64,000 nt of DNA from Micromonospora sp. HNM0581 (GTDB taxonomy: Bacteria > Actinomycetota > Actinomycetes > Mycobacteriales > Micromonosporaceae): the NCBI RefSeq assembly GCF_012726175.1, contig NZ_JAASAD010000004.1:62001-126000 (forward strand). The letters are read 5' to 3'. The position numbers and the translations under genes are program-made. Positions within the stretch are counted from its first letter, which is position 1. Each line of letters begins with the position of its first letter. The notes below the pieces were generated by a model. It made no database searches and had not been told where the DNA came from. It was given only the letters and a program-made list of their open reading frames with translations. Shown in pieces: positions 8,848-18,500 of the stretch.

Positions 8848-9924
8848 ATGGACTTCGCCCTCACCGACGACCAGCGCGAGCTGGCGGCCGCAGCCGCCCG
8901 GCTGCTCGCCGACCGCTACCCGGTCGAGCGGGTCGCCGAACTGGCCGACAGCTGCGGCACGGATCCGGGCACCTGGCCCCTGCTTCGTCGACAGGGCTGG
9001 TGTGACCCGGAGCTGGGCATGGTGGAGAAGGGGCTGCTGGCCCAGGAGAGTGGCTACGCCCTGGCCGCCACCGCGTGGTGGAGCACGGTCGGTCTGGCCC
9101 ACCCGGTCTACCGGGCGGCCGGGCGCGGTCTGCCCGCCGACCCACTCACCCTCGCCTGGCAGGACGATCCGGCCGGCGGCGGCTGCCGGGCCGCCCGGCA
9201 CGGCAGCGGCTGGCAACTGACCGGACAACGCGCCCTGGTGACCGACGCCACCACAGCCTCCGCCCTGGTGGTCGCCGCCGACACCGACGACGGGATCGCG
9301 TTGTTCGCGGTACGGTCACCGGCCGCCGGACTCACCATCGAAGCCCAGCCCACGCTGGAACGTCTGCGCGGTGCCGCCCGGCTGCACCTCGCCGAAACGC
9401 CCGGCGAGCTGCTGGTGGCCCCGGAGACCGCGGGGCAGGTGCTGGCCGACACCCGGCGGCACGCCGGGACACTGCTCGCCTGCGAGGCGGTCGGGGTGGC
9501 TCGCCGGGCCCTCGACATGGCCCGCCGACACGCCGTCGACCGGGTGCAGTTCGGCCGGCCGATCGGGGCCTACCAGGCGGTGGCGCACCGGCTCGCCGAC
9601 AGCTACGTGGCTCTGGAACTGGCCACCTCGCTCGCCCTGCGCGCCTGCTGGCTCGACGGCACCGCGGACGTCGACGCCACGACGGTCGAGCACGCTCACG
9701 CCGAAGCGGTGATCGCCAGCCGGCAGGCCGCGGTCCAGGCCTGCGAGAGCGCCCTTCAGGTCACCGGCGGGCTCGGCGCCACCTGGGAGTACCCGCTGCA
9801 CTGGTGGTACCGGCGGGCACTCTGGCTGGACAGTTTCGACACCCGCACCAGGACACATCTCGCCACCCTCGCCGACCACCTGCTGACCGCGCCGCCGGAG
9901 CCGGCCGGTCAGGCGGCCGGCTGA
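8848..9924 (+). CDS. Acyl-CoA dehydrogenase, small-subunit type
   Basis: 358 aa. It keeps RVQFGRPIGAYQAVAHRLAD (about residues 231-250) and QVTGGLGATWEYPLHWWYRRA near the C terminus but lacks the clear substrate-side motifs of its neighbour, as expected for the partner subunit of a heterotetrameric acyl-CoA dehydrogenase. ATG with GAGAGG nearby; 25 bases after the large-subunit gene. Both subunits would be needed for one active flavin site per dimer if the sterol-type model holds. Confidence 0.85.
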   Translation: MDFALTDDQRELAAAAARLLADRYPVERVAELADSCGTDPGTWPLLRRQGWCDPELGMVEKGLLAQESGYALAATAWWSTVGLAHPVYRAAGRGLPADPLTLAWQDDPAGGGCRAARHGSGWQLTGQRALVTDATTASALVVAADTDDGIALFAVRSPAAGLTIEAQPTLERLRGAARLHLAETPGELLVAPETAGQVLADTRRHAGTLLACEAVGVARRALDMARRHAVDRVQFGRPIGAYQAVAHRLADSYVALELATSLALRACWLDGTADVDATTVEHAHAEAVIASRQAAVQACESALQVTGGLGATWEYPLHWWYRRALWLDSFDTRTRTHLATLADHLLTAPPEPAGQAAG

Positions 9925-9949
9925 CCGACCCAGTTGACAAGGAGCAGCG

Positions 9950-10975
9950 ATGCTGACGAGACGACGTCCCGGGATCGACGTGCCGGCCATCCTTCGGCTG
10001 ATGGAGGTGGGTGACTACCTGCTGCCGTACACGATCCGGGCGGTCTGCCTGCTGCGGGTCGCCGACCGGCTCGCCGACGGACCGCTACCCGCCGACGAGC
10101 TGGCCCGTGCCTGCGAGGCGCACGAGCCGTCGCTGACCAAGGCACTGCGCTACCTCGCCACCCGGGACCTGTTCGCCGAGGTCGAGCCGGGCACGTTCGG
10201 CCTGACCCCGATGGCCGACCTGCTGCGGACCGACCACCCGTACTCGGCTCGGGACATCTTCCTCTCCCCCGTGGTCTGCACCCGGGCGATGGAAGGGCTC
10301 GACCACACCCTGCGCACCGGAGAGGGCGCCTTCGACGCCGTGCACGGCATCGGCATGTGGGACCACTTCGGCCAGCACCCCGGTGACGGGGAAGCCTTCG
10401 ACAAGGTGATGAGCGGCGTCACCGGCATGGAACTGATGGCCATCCTGCGCGCCTCCGACTGGTCCCGCTTCGGCACCGTCGTCGACGTCGGAGGTGGCAA
10501 CGGTCGCTTCCTGGGCGACCTGCTGGCCCGCTTTCCCCGCATGCGGGGAGTGCTGTTCGACCTGCCCGGTGTGGTGGCGAACGCGCCGGAGACGTTCGCG
10601 GCGGCCGGTGTCGCCGACCGGGCCCGGGTCGTACCCGGTAGCTTCCTCACCGACGACATCCCCCGCGACGGCGACGCGTACGTGCTCAAGCGGATCCTCT
10701 ACAGCTGGAGCGACGAGGAGGCGACCGGTGTGCTCCGGCGCATCCGGACCGCCATGTCCCCGCAGGGTCGGGTCTTCATCCTCGAAGCTGGCAGGCAGAC
10801 CGAGGCGGACAGCACGCCGCTGGCCCGCCGGATGGACATGCTCATGCTGACGCTCAGTGCGGGCGGCGCACGCAGCCTCGACGAACAGCGGGCTCTGCTC
10901 GCCGGAGCCGGTCTGGAACTGGTCGAGGCCACGTCGACGCCGATGTTCCCGGTGATCGAGGCCCGCCCGGTATGA
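9950..10975 (+). CDS. O-methyltransferase-fold protein without the usual catalytic His
   Basis: 341 aa. It has an N-terminal winged-helix dimerisation domain (about 1-100) and a C-terminal SAM domain with VVDVGGGNGRFLGDLLARFP (about 177-196), as in the acetylserotonin/hydroxyindole O-methyltransferase family. At the position of the usual VLHDWDD motif it reads ILYSWSD, so the general-base His is Tyr. DnrK methylates without a base by proximity, and RdmB is a hydroxylase on the same fold, so methyl transfer, hydroxylation or other SAM-assisted chemistry are all open. ATG with AGGAG 5 bases upstream; ATGA overlap with the ligase gene. Confidence 0.85.
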   Translation: MLTRRRPGIDVPAILRLMEVGDYLLPYTIRAVCLLRVADRLADGPLPADELARACEAHEPSLTKALRYLATRDLFAEVEPGTFGLTPMADLLRTDHPYSARDIFLSPVVCTRAMEGLDHTLRTGEGAFDAVHGIGMWDHFGQHPGDGEAFDKVMSGVTGMELMAILRASDWSRFGTVVDVGGGNGRFLGDLLARFPRMRGVLFDLPGVVANAPETFAAAGVADRARVVPGSFLTDDIPRDGDAYVLKRILYSWSDEEATGVLRRIRTAMSPQGRVFILEAGRQTEADSTPLARRMDMLMLTLSAGGARSLDEQRALLAGAGLELVEATSTPMFPVIEARPV

Positions 10976-12561
10976 CCGGGCTGTTGTCCTGGCTCGACGA
11001 TCCGCGCACCGACCGGGGTATCCGGTTCTCCCGGCCGGACGGCAGCTGGCAGTCGTGGTCGTACGCCCGGCTGGCCGGGCTGGCCCGGGCGCGGGCCGCC
11101 GACCTGCTCGCACGGGGAGTTGCGCCGGGTGACGTGGTGGGGGTGGTGCTACCGACCGGCCCGGACTTCGTCGGCACCCTGTTCGGCGCGCTACTGGCCG
11201 GCGCGACCGCGTCACCGCTCGCCCCGCCCGCCACCTTCGGTGACCCGGACCGGTACACCGAACACGTTGCCGCGGCCCTGACGGTGATGCGTCCCCGGCT
11301 GGTGGTCGTCGACACCGCGAGCGCTGCGGCGCTCTCCGGAGTGGCGGCCCGCGCCGCAGTGCCGGTGGTGGACGTCGCGCAACTGTCGGGCGAAGCTGCA
11401 CCCGGCGGCGCGATGCCACCGACCCGGCTGGCCCTGCTGCAGTTCACCTCCGGCACCACCGGTACGGTACGCGGGGTACGGGTGCCGTACCCCGCGCTGG
11501 AGGCCAACGTCGCGGCGATCCGCCGCTGGCTGGAGATGACGCCGGACGATCCGACCGCATCCTGGCTGCCGGTGCACCACGACATGGGGTTGGTCGGCTG
11601 CCTGCTGGCGCCGATCGTCACCGGCGCCGATCTGTGGCTGCTGACGCCGGCCGAGTTCGTCCGCCGGCCCACCCGCTTCCTGGAGTGCTTCGGTCGGCAC
11701 GGTGCCCGGCTGACCGCGATGCCCGGCTTCGGTCTGGCACACGTGGTGCGCCGGGTACGCGCCGAGCAGCTGGCCGGACTGGACTTCACCCACTGGCGGG
11801 CGATCATCGCCGGTGCGGAACGGATCCAACCCGCCACGCTCGACAGCTTCGCTGACCTGCTCGGCCCGTACGGGCTGCGACGGGAGGCGCTGCTACCCGC
11901 GTACGGGCTGGCGGAGGCGACGCTCGCGGTCACTGGGCTACCGCTGGGCACCGGATGGCGGCAGGTACCCGGGCCGGACGGCGTACCGGTGGTCGGTTGC
12001 GGCGTACCGCTGGCCGGCACCGAGGTGACGGTAGTCGACGACGACGCCCGGCCGGTCGGTGACGGAGTGGTCGGTGAGATTCTGGTCGGCGGCGCTGCGG
12101 TGACCGACGGTTACGCCGGTGGGCCGACGTTCCCCGGCGCCCGGGTGCGAACCGGCGACGCCGGCTTCGCCCGCGACGGGGAGCTTTTCGTCCTGGGTCG
12201 GCTCGGGGACAGCCTGAAGGTGCACGGGCGGACCGTCTTCGCCGAGGACGTCGACGCGCTGCTCGGCGCGGCCCTGGGCGTACCGCCCGGCCGGCTGGCC
12301 AGCGTGCTCGGCCTGCGGGCGGGCACGCCGGTCGTGGTGGTCTATCTGGAACATCCCCGACCGGAGTGGCTGCCCCGCATCCCGGGCCTGGTCCGACCGC
12401 TGGTCCCGCAGGCAGCCGTCCACGTCGTGCCGACACCGGCGGGCAGCGTGCCGCGGACCACGAGCGGCAAGCCGAAACGGCGTCTGCTGTGGCGGCGGCA
12501 CCTCACCGAGCCGGCACCGGCCACGCCCGTCAATCTCACGGCAGACCGAGGCTCCGGGTGA
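10972..12561 (+). CDS. Fatty-acyl-AMP ligase-like adenylating enzyme
   Basis: 529 aa. Adenylation signatures are FTSGTTGTVRGVRVPY (about 157-172), the FAAL-style WLPVHHDMGLVGCLLAP segment (about 198-214), YGLAEATLAVTG (about 307-318) and a C-terminal TSGKPKR lysine region. FAALs activate carboxylic acids as acyl-AMP and load them on a carrier protein rather than CoA. Candidate acceptors are the N-terminal carrier of the NRPS at 20719-27240 or the free ACP at 41617. Its substrate, fatty or aryl, is unknown; no salicylate synthase or dedicated aryl-AMP ligase is visible in the window. Its 3' end overlaps the convergent thioesterase gene by 26 bases. Confidence 0.82.
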   Translation: MTGLLSWLDDPRTDRGIRFSRPDGSWQSWSYARLAGLARARAADLLARGVAPGDVVGVVLPTGPDFVGTLFGALLAGATASPLAPPATFGDPDRYTEHVAAALTVMRPRLVVVDTASAAALSGVAARAAVPVVDVAQLSGEAAPGGAMPPTRLALLQFTSGTTGTVRGVRVPYPALEANVAAIRRWLEMTPDDPTASWLPVHHDMGLVGCLLAPIVTGADLWLLTPAEFVRRPTRFLECFGRHGARLTAMPGFGLAHVVRRVRAEQLAGLDFTHWRAIIAGAERIQPATLDSFADLLGPYGLRREALLPAYGLAEATLAVTGLPLGTGWRQVPGPDGVPVVGCGVPLAGTEVTVVDDDARPVGDGVVGEILVGGAAVTDGYAGGPTFPGARVRTGDAGFARDGELFVLGRLGDSLKVHGRTVFAEDVDALLGAALGVPPGRLASVLGLRAGTPVVVVYLEHPRPEWLPRIPGLVRPLVPQAAVHVVPTPAGSVPRTTSGKPKRRLLWRRHLTEPAPATPVNLTADRGSG

Positions 12562-13291
12562 CATCGGCCAGCACCTTGGTGCGGTGCGGGAGCAGATAGA
12601 AGTGGTCGCCGTCGAAGACGGTCAGGTCGAAGGACGCCCGGGTGTAGGCGGCCCAGGCCGCCACCTCGTCCACCGCCGCCTCGGTGTCGACATCGCCGAC
12701 CAGCGCGGAGATCGGAGTGGACAACGGCTCGTCCGGCACCGGGCGGTAGGTCTCGATGAGCCGGTAGTCCGCCCGCAACGTCGGCATCAGCGCGTCCCGT
12801 AGCTGCGAATTCTCCAACGCCGCCGGATCCGTGCCACTGAGCCGACGTAGTTCCGCCCACAGATCGTCGTCCGAGCCGAGGTGTTTGGTTCCCGGTCGGT
12901 GATGGTGGGGCGCGGGACGCCCCGAGACGAACAGGTGCGTCAGCGGTTCCCGGTGCCGGCGTTCCAGCCGCCGGGCCACCTCGTACGCCACCGCCGCACC
13001 CATACTGTGACCGAAGAGCGCGACCGGCAGGTCCCGCCGGGGCGCCAGCACCTCGGTGACCATGTCGGCCAGCGTCGACATGTTGGTCAGCGGTGGTTCG
13101 CCGATCCGGTCCAGCCGGCCCGGATACTGCACCGCCAGCAGCTCGACACCGTCCGGCAGTGCAGTCGCCCAGCTGCGGTAGAACGGGGCGCTGCCGGTGG
13201 CGTGCGGAAAGCAGACCAGCCTCACCGTCGCCGCCGGACGGGGCCGGTAGCAGCGCAGCCACCGGCGGGCAGTCGAGTCGACGTCGCTCAC
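12536..13291 (-). CDS. Type II thioesterase
   Basis: 251 aa, a stand-alone alpha/beta hydrolase with GHSMG (Ser near residue 96), an Asp in the VGDVDTEAAV region and a DGDHFY histidine near 230, so the triad looks intact. Such enzymes clear mis-primed carrier domains. Because the integrated thioesterase of the 1731-aa NRPS lacks its serine, this protein may also release the finished chain. GTG start overlaps the reductase stop (GTGA), making it the last gene of the five-gene NRPS operon. It is also last in yersiniabactin/coelibactin-style core sets as I recall them. Confidence 0.88.
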   Translation of the reverse strand: MSDVDSTARRWLRCYRPRPAATVRLVCFPHATGSAPFYRSWATALPDGVELLAVQYPGRLDRIGEPPLTNMSTLADMVTEVLAPRRDLPVALFGHSMGAAVAYEVARRLERRHREPLTHLFVSGRPAPHHHRPGTKHLGSDDDLWAELRRLSGTDPAALENSQLRDALMPTLRADYRLIETYRPVPDEPLSTPISALVGDVDTEAAVDEVAAWAAYTRASFDLTVFDGDHFYLLPHRTKVLADVTRSLGLP

Positions 13292-14460
13292 CCGACTGCC
13301 GTCCCGCCGCCGGTCACCACTGCATCGCGTGGGCCGGCCACCGCGTCCTCACCGGCTGCCGCGAGAGCGGCCAGGTCGGCGGCGCCGAGCATCCGCGGTG
13401 GGTCGGCCTTGACCAGCTCCGGCGGCCCGAGGATCGCCGTCAGTTCCTGCCACAGCTGGCACAACGTCAGGTGGTACTGCCCCTGCCGCAGCGGGTCCTC
13501 GCCCCGTTCGGCGGCTTCCCGCAACGTCCACAACGCCCGGCGCACCCCCTGCGGCCAGGTGGTGCCGAACACCGTGTCGTAGTGCGGCACCTCGCCGGGT
13601 CCGAGGGTCACCGCGCTGGGGGTGCTGGTGTCGCGCGCTGCCGCGAAGTGCGGATCCGCGCCGATCCCGGCGACCTCCCGGGGGAAGTCCGGTCGGGCCG
13701 TCCACACCGTCGGGCCGTGCGTGCCGACGAGGGTCAGGTTGCCGGCCTCGGTGCCGATGGTGATCCGGTGCATCAGGTGTGCGTAGTTGTCCGGGTCCGC
13801 CGGATCCATCTGGTTCTGCACCCGCAGGTTCACCGGCACCCCGGCCAGCACCCCGTCCAGGCTGCGGAACGGCAGGTCCAGATCGGTTGCCGCGGTCACC
13901 GGGGCGGGCAGCGCCGGCAACTCGGTGAACCGCCACGGCCGGACCCCGCCCAGCGCCTGGCCGAGCAGGTCCAGCAGCGAATACGCCAACTGGAAGCCGC
14001 AGGCCACGTCGAGATACCGGGGCGGTTGACGACGCAGCAGCTCGGCGGCGGCACCGAGGAAACGGCGTACCGGGGCGATGTGCCGGTAGAACGGGTTGAG
14101 CTGGTACACCACCTTGTGCCGGCGGGCCTGCCGCAGACACCGGGCCAGTTCGTCGTGGTGCAGCGGGTGTTCCTGCAACACGTGCAGTCCCCGCGCCATC
14201 AGCTCCATGGCCAGCTCGGACCCGCGTCCACCGAGCAGGCCACCGCGGATCACCACGCAGGCGACGTCGATATCGTCCGGAAGCTGCTCCACAGCCGTGT
14301 ACAGCGGTACCCCGTAGTGCGCCGCGCAGGCACGGGAGCGGTCACTGCCACCGGCGAGGACGCCCGCCAGCTCGAAACTGGGATCCGCGTCGCGGAAGGA
14401 CTCCAGGTAGACCTGGCCGAAGCGGGTGCCGCAGACGACCACCCGGGTGGGTCGGTTCAA
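13288..14460 (-). CDS. Thiazolinyl imide reductase (Irp3/PchG-like)
   Basis: 390 aa. N-terminal Rossmann domain starting VVVCGTRFGQVYLESF; the conserved VLQEHPLHHDELARCLRQAR helix near residue 110 is characteristic of the NADPH-dependent reductases that turn a carrier-bound thiazoline into a thiazolidine in pyochelin and yersiniabactin assembly. TTG start chosen at 14460 because GAGGAGG lies 7 bases upstream and it overlaps the previous stop as TTGA; the frame open to 14586 lies inside the upstream gene. Its presence predicts one reduced ring in the product. Confidence 0.9.
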   Translation of the reverse strand: MNRPTRVVVCGTRFGQVYLESFRDADPSFELAGVLAGGSDRSRACAAHYGVPLYTAVEQLPDDIDVACVVIRGGLLGGRGSELAMELMARGLHVLQEHPLHHDELARCLRQARRHKVVYQLNPFYRHIAPVRRFLGAAAELLRRQPPRYLDVACGFQLAYSLLDLLGQALGGVRPWRFTELPALPAPVTAATDLDLPFRSLDGVLAGVPVNLRVQNQMDPADPDNYAHLMHRITIGTEAGNLTLVGTHGPTVWTARPDFPREVAGIGADPHFAAARDTSTPSAVTLGPGEVPHYDTVFGTTWPQGVRRALWTLREAAERGEDPLRQGQYHLTLCQLWQELTAILGPPELVKADPPRMLGAADLAALAAAGEDAVAGPRDAVVTGGGTAVG

Positions 14461-15530
14461 ATCACGTCCTCCTCGTAGCGGTCGACGGCGGTGACGTCCG
14501 CCACCACGGAGGCGAACAGCACACTCGGTGCCGCCGCCAGTTCGGTGAAGGTCACGACCGGGTCGAGCACCTCGGCCGCGTGCCATACGCCGGCAGGAAC
14601 CGTGCCGGCCAGCACCGCCCGGGCCGTCAGCGCGGCGAACGTGCCGGTCAGATCACTGGCACCGGTGCTGTGCACCACTGCGGTGCGGGTGCCGCTGGCC
14701 CCGTCGAGGGTCACCACCAGGTGCTGGTACGGCCGCTGCCCGAACAGGTCCAGCTCCGCCGCCCGGTGCAACAGCTCACCGGCGCGGTGCTTGCCGTCCG
14801 CGTCCGGCGGCGTCCCGCTGCGCAACGCGGCCAGCACCCGCTCACCGGCGAAGACCGAATACCAGTCGACCTGCCGCAGCCCCAACCCGGCGGCTATCCG
14901 GGCCGTCTCCGTGCCCAGGTAGGGCTGCGCGGTGACCGGCTCGGGAAAGGTCGGTACCGTCACGTCGGCGCACGGTCGAAGCGCACCGGGCACCACCTGG
15001 CCGTCCCGCAACGCCGCTGCGGGCCAGCCGAAACTCTCGTCGGCGGACACGTAGTCCACGGCGGCGGTGCGGGTGAACCGATCCCGCCCGCCGACATGGC
15101 CGGTCAGCCGCTCCCCGTCGGGCAGGTGCACGGCGAGCAGCCGGGGCAGTAGTCCGGACAGCCCCGGCATCATCCCCGCCGACACCACCGCGACCCGACC
15201 CACCGCAGCGGGCACGGCCGCGACGGCGGCGTACAACGCGTCGTCGCCGGCAGCGTCCACGTAGTCCGCGCCGGCCTGTGCTGCGGCCCGTGCGACCGCG
15301 TCGGTCAGGTCGACCGCCGGGCCGGCGCAGTTGAGCACCACCCGGGCGTCCGCGCAGAACCGGACCAGCGCCGCGGGGTCACGCGCATCGACGGCGACCT
15401 GCTCGACCCCGTCGGCGTCCGGGGGGCGGCGGGCACCGGCCCGCAGAGGACCGACGCCCCACGAGCGCAGCAGGTCCAGGGCGACCCGCCCGACCGCGCC
15501 GGAAGCACCGAGCACGGCTACGGCGGTCAC
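14457..15530 (-). CDS. Saccharopine-dehydrogenase-like NAD(P) oxidoreductase
   Basis: 357 aa. N-terminal nucleotide-binding motif VAVLGASGAVGRVALDLL, followed by a saccharopine-dehydrogenase/trans-acting-enoyl-reductase type body (VLNCAGPAVDLTDAVARAAA, ADYVDAAGD, VVSAGMMPGLSGLLPRLLA). GTG start overlaps the NRPS stop (GTGA). Homologues occur next to thiazolinyl reductase genes in related actinomycete siderophore clusters, where I do not know a proven function. A second reduction or an imine-reducing step on the heterocyclic chain is the best guess. Confidence 0.82.
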   Translation of the reverse strand: MTAVAVLGASGAVGRVALDLLRSWGVGPLRAGARRPPDADGVEQVAVDARDPAALVRFCADARVVLNCAGPAVDLTDAVARAAAQAGADYVDAAGDDALYAAVAAVPAAVGRVAVVSAGMMPGLSGLLPRLLAVHLPDGERLTGHVGGRDRFTRTAAVDYVSADESFGWPAAALRDGQVVPGALRPCADVTVPTFPEPVTAQPYLGTETARIAAGLGLRQVDWYSVFAGERVLAALRSGTPPDADGKHRAGELLHRAAELDLFGQRPYQHLVVTLDGASGTRTAVVHSTGASDLTGTFAALTARAVLAGTVPAGVWHAAEVLDPVVTFTELAAAPSVLFASVVADVTAVDRYEEDVI

Positions 15531-18500
15531 CGGACCGGCTCCGCGTCGAGATCGGCCAGGGCTGTCCCGGCTGCGGCGAGCGCCGTCCGGTGGTCACCGT
15601 CGACCTCGACGACACGTACGTCGCCGAGGCACAGATCGGGCCAGAACTCCAACTCCTCGGCGTCGTAGGGGACTTCACCGGCCGGACGCAGCACGGTGAG
15701 GTCACCGGCGTACAGGGTTGGTTCGTGGCGGACCACCGCCGACAGCCGGGCGGTGAAACCCTCGTCGGGTTCTCCGCCACCGGTCTCGGTCCGGTAGGCG
15801 GAGGCAGCCTCCCCGGCATTCGCCGGACGCCACGGTGAGACCAGGACCAGGGCGTCGACCTGACCGCCCGCCTCGGTGAACGACCTGGCCACCTCCAGGG
15901 CCATGGTCGCGGCGAGGCCGTGTCCGACCAGCCGTACCGCCGGCAGGCCGGCGGCGTCGATCCGCCGGGCCAGCTCGGCAGCGACCCGAGGCAGATCGTC
16001 GCTCGCCCCGCTGGCCAACCCGTGCACCGGACCGGACGTCGCCAGGTGCGGCACCAGTGCCGCGTACCGGTCGGCGGTCGCGGTGCAGCCCGGCACCAGC
16101 ACCCACGGCGTACCGGAGCCGCCCTGCTGCAACACGGACAACCCGCCGGTGGCGGTCGGAGTCGCACCGGCCGGCTCCGTCTCGGCGGTGGCGGCCGTCT
16201 CCGCCTCGATGTGGCCTGCCAGCGCGGCCACGGTGGGTTGTTCGAGGACCTGCCGCAGCAACTGGTCGAAGAACAGACCCGCCGCCTGCGGCACCTCCTC
16301 CAGGATCCGTCCGGTGATCTGCGCCGCGACCAGGGAGTCACCGCCGAGTTCGAAGAGGTTGTCGTCCCGGCCGACCCGCCCCACCCGCAGCGCCTCGGCC
16401 CACACCGCGGCGATCCGGCGTTCCAGGTCACTGCCGGCAGCACTGGCTGCGGTTGTGGGGGCCACGCCCCGGCGGGGCAGCCGGCGGCGCAGCTCCGCCC
16501 GGTCGACCTTACCGTTGGCGTTGAGCGGGAAAGCGTCGACGACCTGCACCACCGCCGGGACCATGTACTCCGGCAGCCGCCGTACCAGGTGTTCGGTGAG
16601 GTCCTCCCGGGAGATCGGCAGCCGATCGGTCTTGAACCGGGCGGCCAGCACACACATTCCCAGTTCGGCGATGAAGCTGTCGGGTTCGGGCAGGCACAGT
16701 GGCTGCGCGGCACCCGCCGAGTCCAACACCTCCAGCCAGGACCGACGGTCAAGGAACACCTGTTCGGTACCACGGCGCAGGTCGGTGAAGTCGGCAGTTG
16801 CCTCGTCCACCCGGACCAGCAGTTCCAGCGAGGTCATGATCTGGTGGTGGTCGCGGGTCATCTCGCACGCCACCAGCCAGCCCTGCGGCGCCAGCACCCC
16901 CCGCAGCCGCTCCAACGCCTGGCCGATGTCGGCGCTGGCGTGCAGGACGTCACCGGCCACGATCACGTCGAACGAGTTCGGGGACACCCCCTGGACCGCC
17001 AGGTCCCGGTCGATGTCGATCACCTGTAGGCGCAGCCCGGGACGCTCGCCGAACCTGGTCCGCAGCTCGTTGACGAAAAACGGCGACAGGTCGGTGGCCA
17101 GGTAGTCCACCTCGTGCCCGTCGAGCGCGGCGAGCGTCGCGGCGGTGGTGCCGCCGGCACCCGCCCCGATCTCCAGCACCCGCAGTGGGCCGGGTGCGAC
17201 GCGCTGCTCGGCGATCCGCCGTACGAGAGCTGCCGCCGCCTCGTTCGCCCACCGGTTGAACAGGGTCCGCTCGTAGAGCCCCTGCGAAACGTCCACCCGT
17301 CCCTGCGGGAACAGCAGCGCGAGCGGGTCGTCCTCGCCGCGCAACAGCGCGGGCAGCTGGGCGGTGCTGTTACGGAAGTAGCCGAGCAGCTCCGCGTCCT
17401 CGGCGTCGGCGTACTTCTCGACGCCCCGCCAACCAGCCGCGGTGTCCGCCGCCGCACCGGTCCCGGTCAGCCCGTAATCGCCGGTGTCGTCGAGGTCGAG
17501 CAGGCCGGCACCGGTGAGGGCTCGCAGCCAACGCCGCACCAACCGGTGATGCCGCGGGGCGACCCGGGCGGTGTCGAGCAGTTCGGCCAGTGGGTGCCGC
17601 CGACCGTCGGCGAACAGCCCCGCCGCGCGGAACGCGTCGAGCATCGCCGGCAGCGCGACGTCGTCGAGCTGGTGGGCGTACGCCAGGTAGCGTTCACGGT
17701 CGACACCCGTGAGGGTGGCGTCGGCGTCGACGCAGGCAGCTGCACCGAGCTGCCGTGCGGTTGCCTCGTCGTGTTCGACCTGCCGCCGTGTCAGCGTACG
17801 GCCGGCCGGCTCGACGAACGCCGCCAGCCGACGTTCCAGCGGGGTGTCGCCGTCGACGACCACGACCGCTCCGGCGACTCCGGGGCACCCGCCCAACGCT
17901 GACTCGATCTCGGCCAGCTCGATCCGGTATCCCCGGATCTTGACCTGGAGGTCCTCCCGGCCGAGGAACTCGATGGTGCCGTCGGGCAGGTACCGTCCGA
18001 GGTCACCGGTGCGGTAGAGCAGCTCGCCGCTCTCGGGATGGACGACGAACCGTTCCGCGGTCCGCTCGCTGTCGTTCAGGTAGCCCAGCGCCAAACCCTC
18101 GCCGCCGATGTACAACTCGCCGCCGACCAGGTCGGGGCGCGGTCGTAGCGCGCCGTCGAGCACGTGGAAGGTCTGGTTGGTCAGCGGCCGACCGTACGGG
18201 ATGCTGCGCCAGGCCGGGTCGACCTGGTCGATCGGGTACCAGATGGACCAGATCGACGCCTCGGTGGCCCCGCCGAGGCTGACCACCCGCAGACCGGGGA
18301 TCCGGCTCCGGATCGCCTCGGGCAGGGCGACCGGAATCCAGTCACCGGAGAGCATGGCCAGTCGAAGCCCGGCCGGGGGCACCACCGGGGCGGTGCCCAG
18401 GTAGTCGTGCAGCATCTGCAGCTGCGCTGGTACGGAGTTCCATACCGTCACCGCGTTCGTGGTGACCAACTGAGCCCAGTGTGACGGGTCGCCGCGGCGG

